A stretch of 6,452 bases of DNA, from the NCBI GenBank assembly GCA_027040375.1, contig JALUMJ010000194.1:1-6452 (forward strand), read 5' to 3'. This document shows positions 6,114-6,452 of the stretch, piece after piece (within the stretch, counting starts at the first letter, position 1; each line of letters begins with the position of its first letter). The translations under genes were made by a program, and so were the position numbers. This DNA is from Campylobacteraceae bacterium. GTDB lineage: Bacteria; Campylobacterota; Campylobacteria; Campylobacterales; Sulfurospirillaceae. Under the pieces are notes generated by a model. It was not told the origin of the DNA and ran no database searches. It worked only from the letters and a program-made list of their open reading frames with translations.

Positions 6114-6452
6114 GGATATTTACGCCCTCTCCTATTTGCTCATTATCAACATACGATTTTGTATCTCTTTTTATCTTATCATCTTTTAGCGAATCATACA
6201 TGTAGATATTTGTAGGTATCAAACCTAAACTATTGATTCCTTGCTTTAAAACTAGCAAATTTTCTTTCACTCTATCCAAAAATTCATCGCTTGTTGTAAA
6301 AATAGAAATATTTATATTGATTTTATCAAACAGCATAATTAACAAGTCAATCTTACCATAATCTTTTAGCTTAAGATTGATTTCACAAAAAAACCTCTTT
6401 TGTTTTAATTTTTTTATATTAATTTGCCCTTCATCCAAACCATCCCAAAGTA
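6106..6452 (-). CDS. FliK-like flagellar hook-length control domain protein, 3' part only
   Basis: About 115 codons are visible and the frame runs off the right edge. An in-frame TTG at 6438 could be read as a start, but the codons before it (encoding LWDG) remain open to the edge, so this is probably the C-terminal part of a longer protein. Residues after LWDGLDEGQIN match the Flg_hook/FliK C-terminal domain: FFCEINLKLKDYGKIDLLIM (the 'L.P..LG.v.v' strand pair), ISIFTTSDEFLDRVKENL, then LKQGINSLGL with a terminal beta strand NIYMYD. In FliK this domain contacts FlhBcc to switch export from hook to filament subunits, and here it is encoded directly before an FlhBcc-like protein with an 8-nt overlap. 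The same pairing occurs in other bacteria (for example YlqG-YlqH in Bacillus). Whether it is the main FliK or a paralogue cannot be judged. The last ~25 residues look disordered. Confidence 0.78.
   Translation of the reverse strand, partial: LWDGLDEGQINIKKLKQKRFFCEINLKLKDYGKIDLLIMLFDKININISIFTTSDEFLDRVKENLLVLKQGINSLGLIPTNIYMYDSLKDDKIKRDTKSYVDNEQIGEGVNIHV

Noticed and set aside
5773..6189. Plus-strand open frame of 138 codons, leucine- and serine-rich and seemingly membrane-like
   Set aside because: The hydrophobicity comes from reading Lys/Glu-rich flhX and lyase codons on the opposite strand; no independent support.

Overview
The window is low-GC DNA with tightly packed genes. It looks like a chromosomal segment of a flagellated Campylobacterota (epsilonproteobacterial) organism. 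Two features suggest this: a short flagellar FliK C-terminal-domain protein lies directly before a stand-alone FlhB C-terminal-domain protein (the FlhX/FhlB arrangement known from Helicobacter and Campylobacter relatives), and base composition and codon use fit the group. The genus cannot be fixed from the sequence; a free-living Arcobacter-, Sulfurimonas- or Sulfurospirillum-like organism is a guess.

Layout from left to right. Positions 2-802 (+) encode a family 2 glycosyltransferase, the only plus-strand gene. Everything else is on the minus strand. Read in the direction of transcription, from right to left, it runs: the 3' part of a FliK-like hook-length-control-domain gene (6452-6106, cut by the window edge); flhX (6113-5853); an HMG-CoA-lyase-family gene (5851-4934); a class III (CaiB/BaiF) CoA-transferase (4937-3741); a 131-bp AT-rich gap with a good promoter; and a complete TRAP transporter, dctP (3609-2608), dctQ (2559-2044) and dctM (2044-773). 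dctM overlaps the glycosyltransferase tail to tail by 30 bp.

How the genes may work together. The lyase, CoA-transferase and TRAP transporter read as one uptake-and-catabolism module. The TRAP system would import a carboxylate, the CoA-transferase would load CoA onto it (probably from succinyl-CoA), and the DRE-TIM lyase would split the 3-hydroxyacyl-CoA to acetyl-CoA plus a keto acid. 3-Hydroxy-3-methylglutarate is the simplest candidate substrate and citramalate-like acids are alternatives; this is inference. Unusually, the lyase gene starts 1 nt after the stop of the flagellar gene flhX, so the two enzyme genes appear to sit on a flagellar transcript, while the transporter has its own promoter. 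A strand-specific stem-loop between dctP and dctQ probably sets the high ratio of binding protein to membrane subunits. No regulator, tRNA, rRNA, insertion sequence or CRISPR array is visible.
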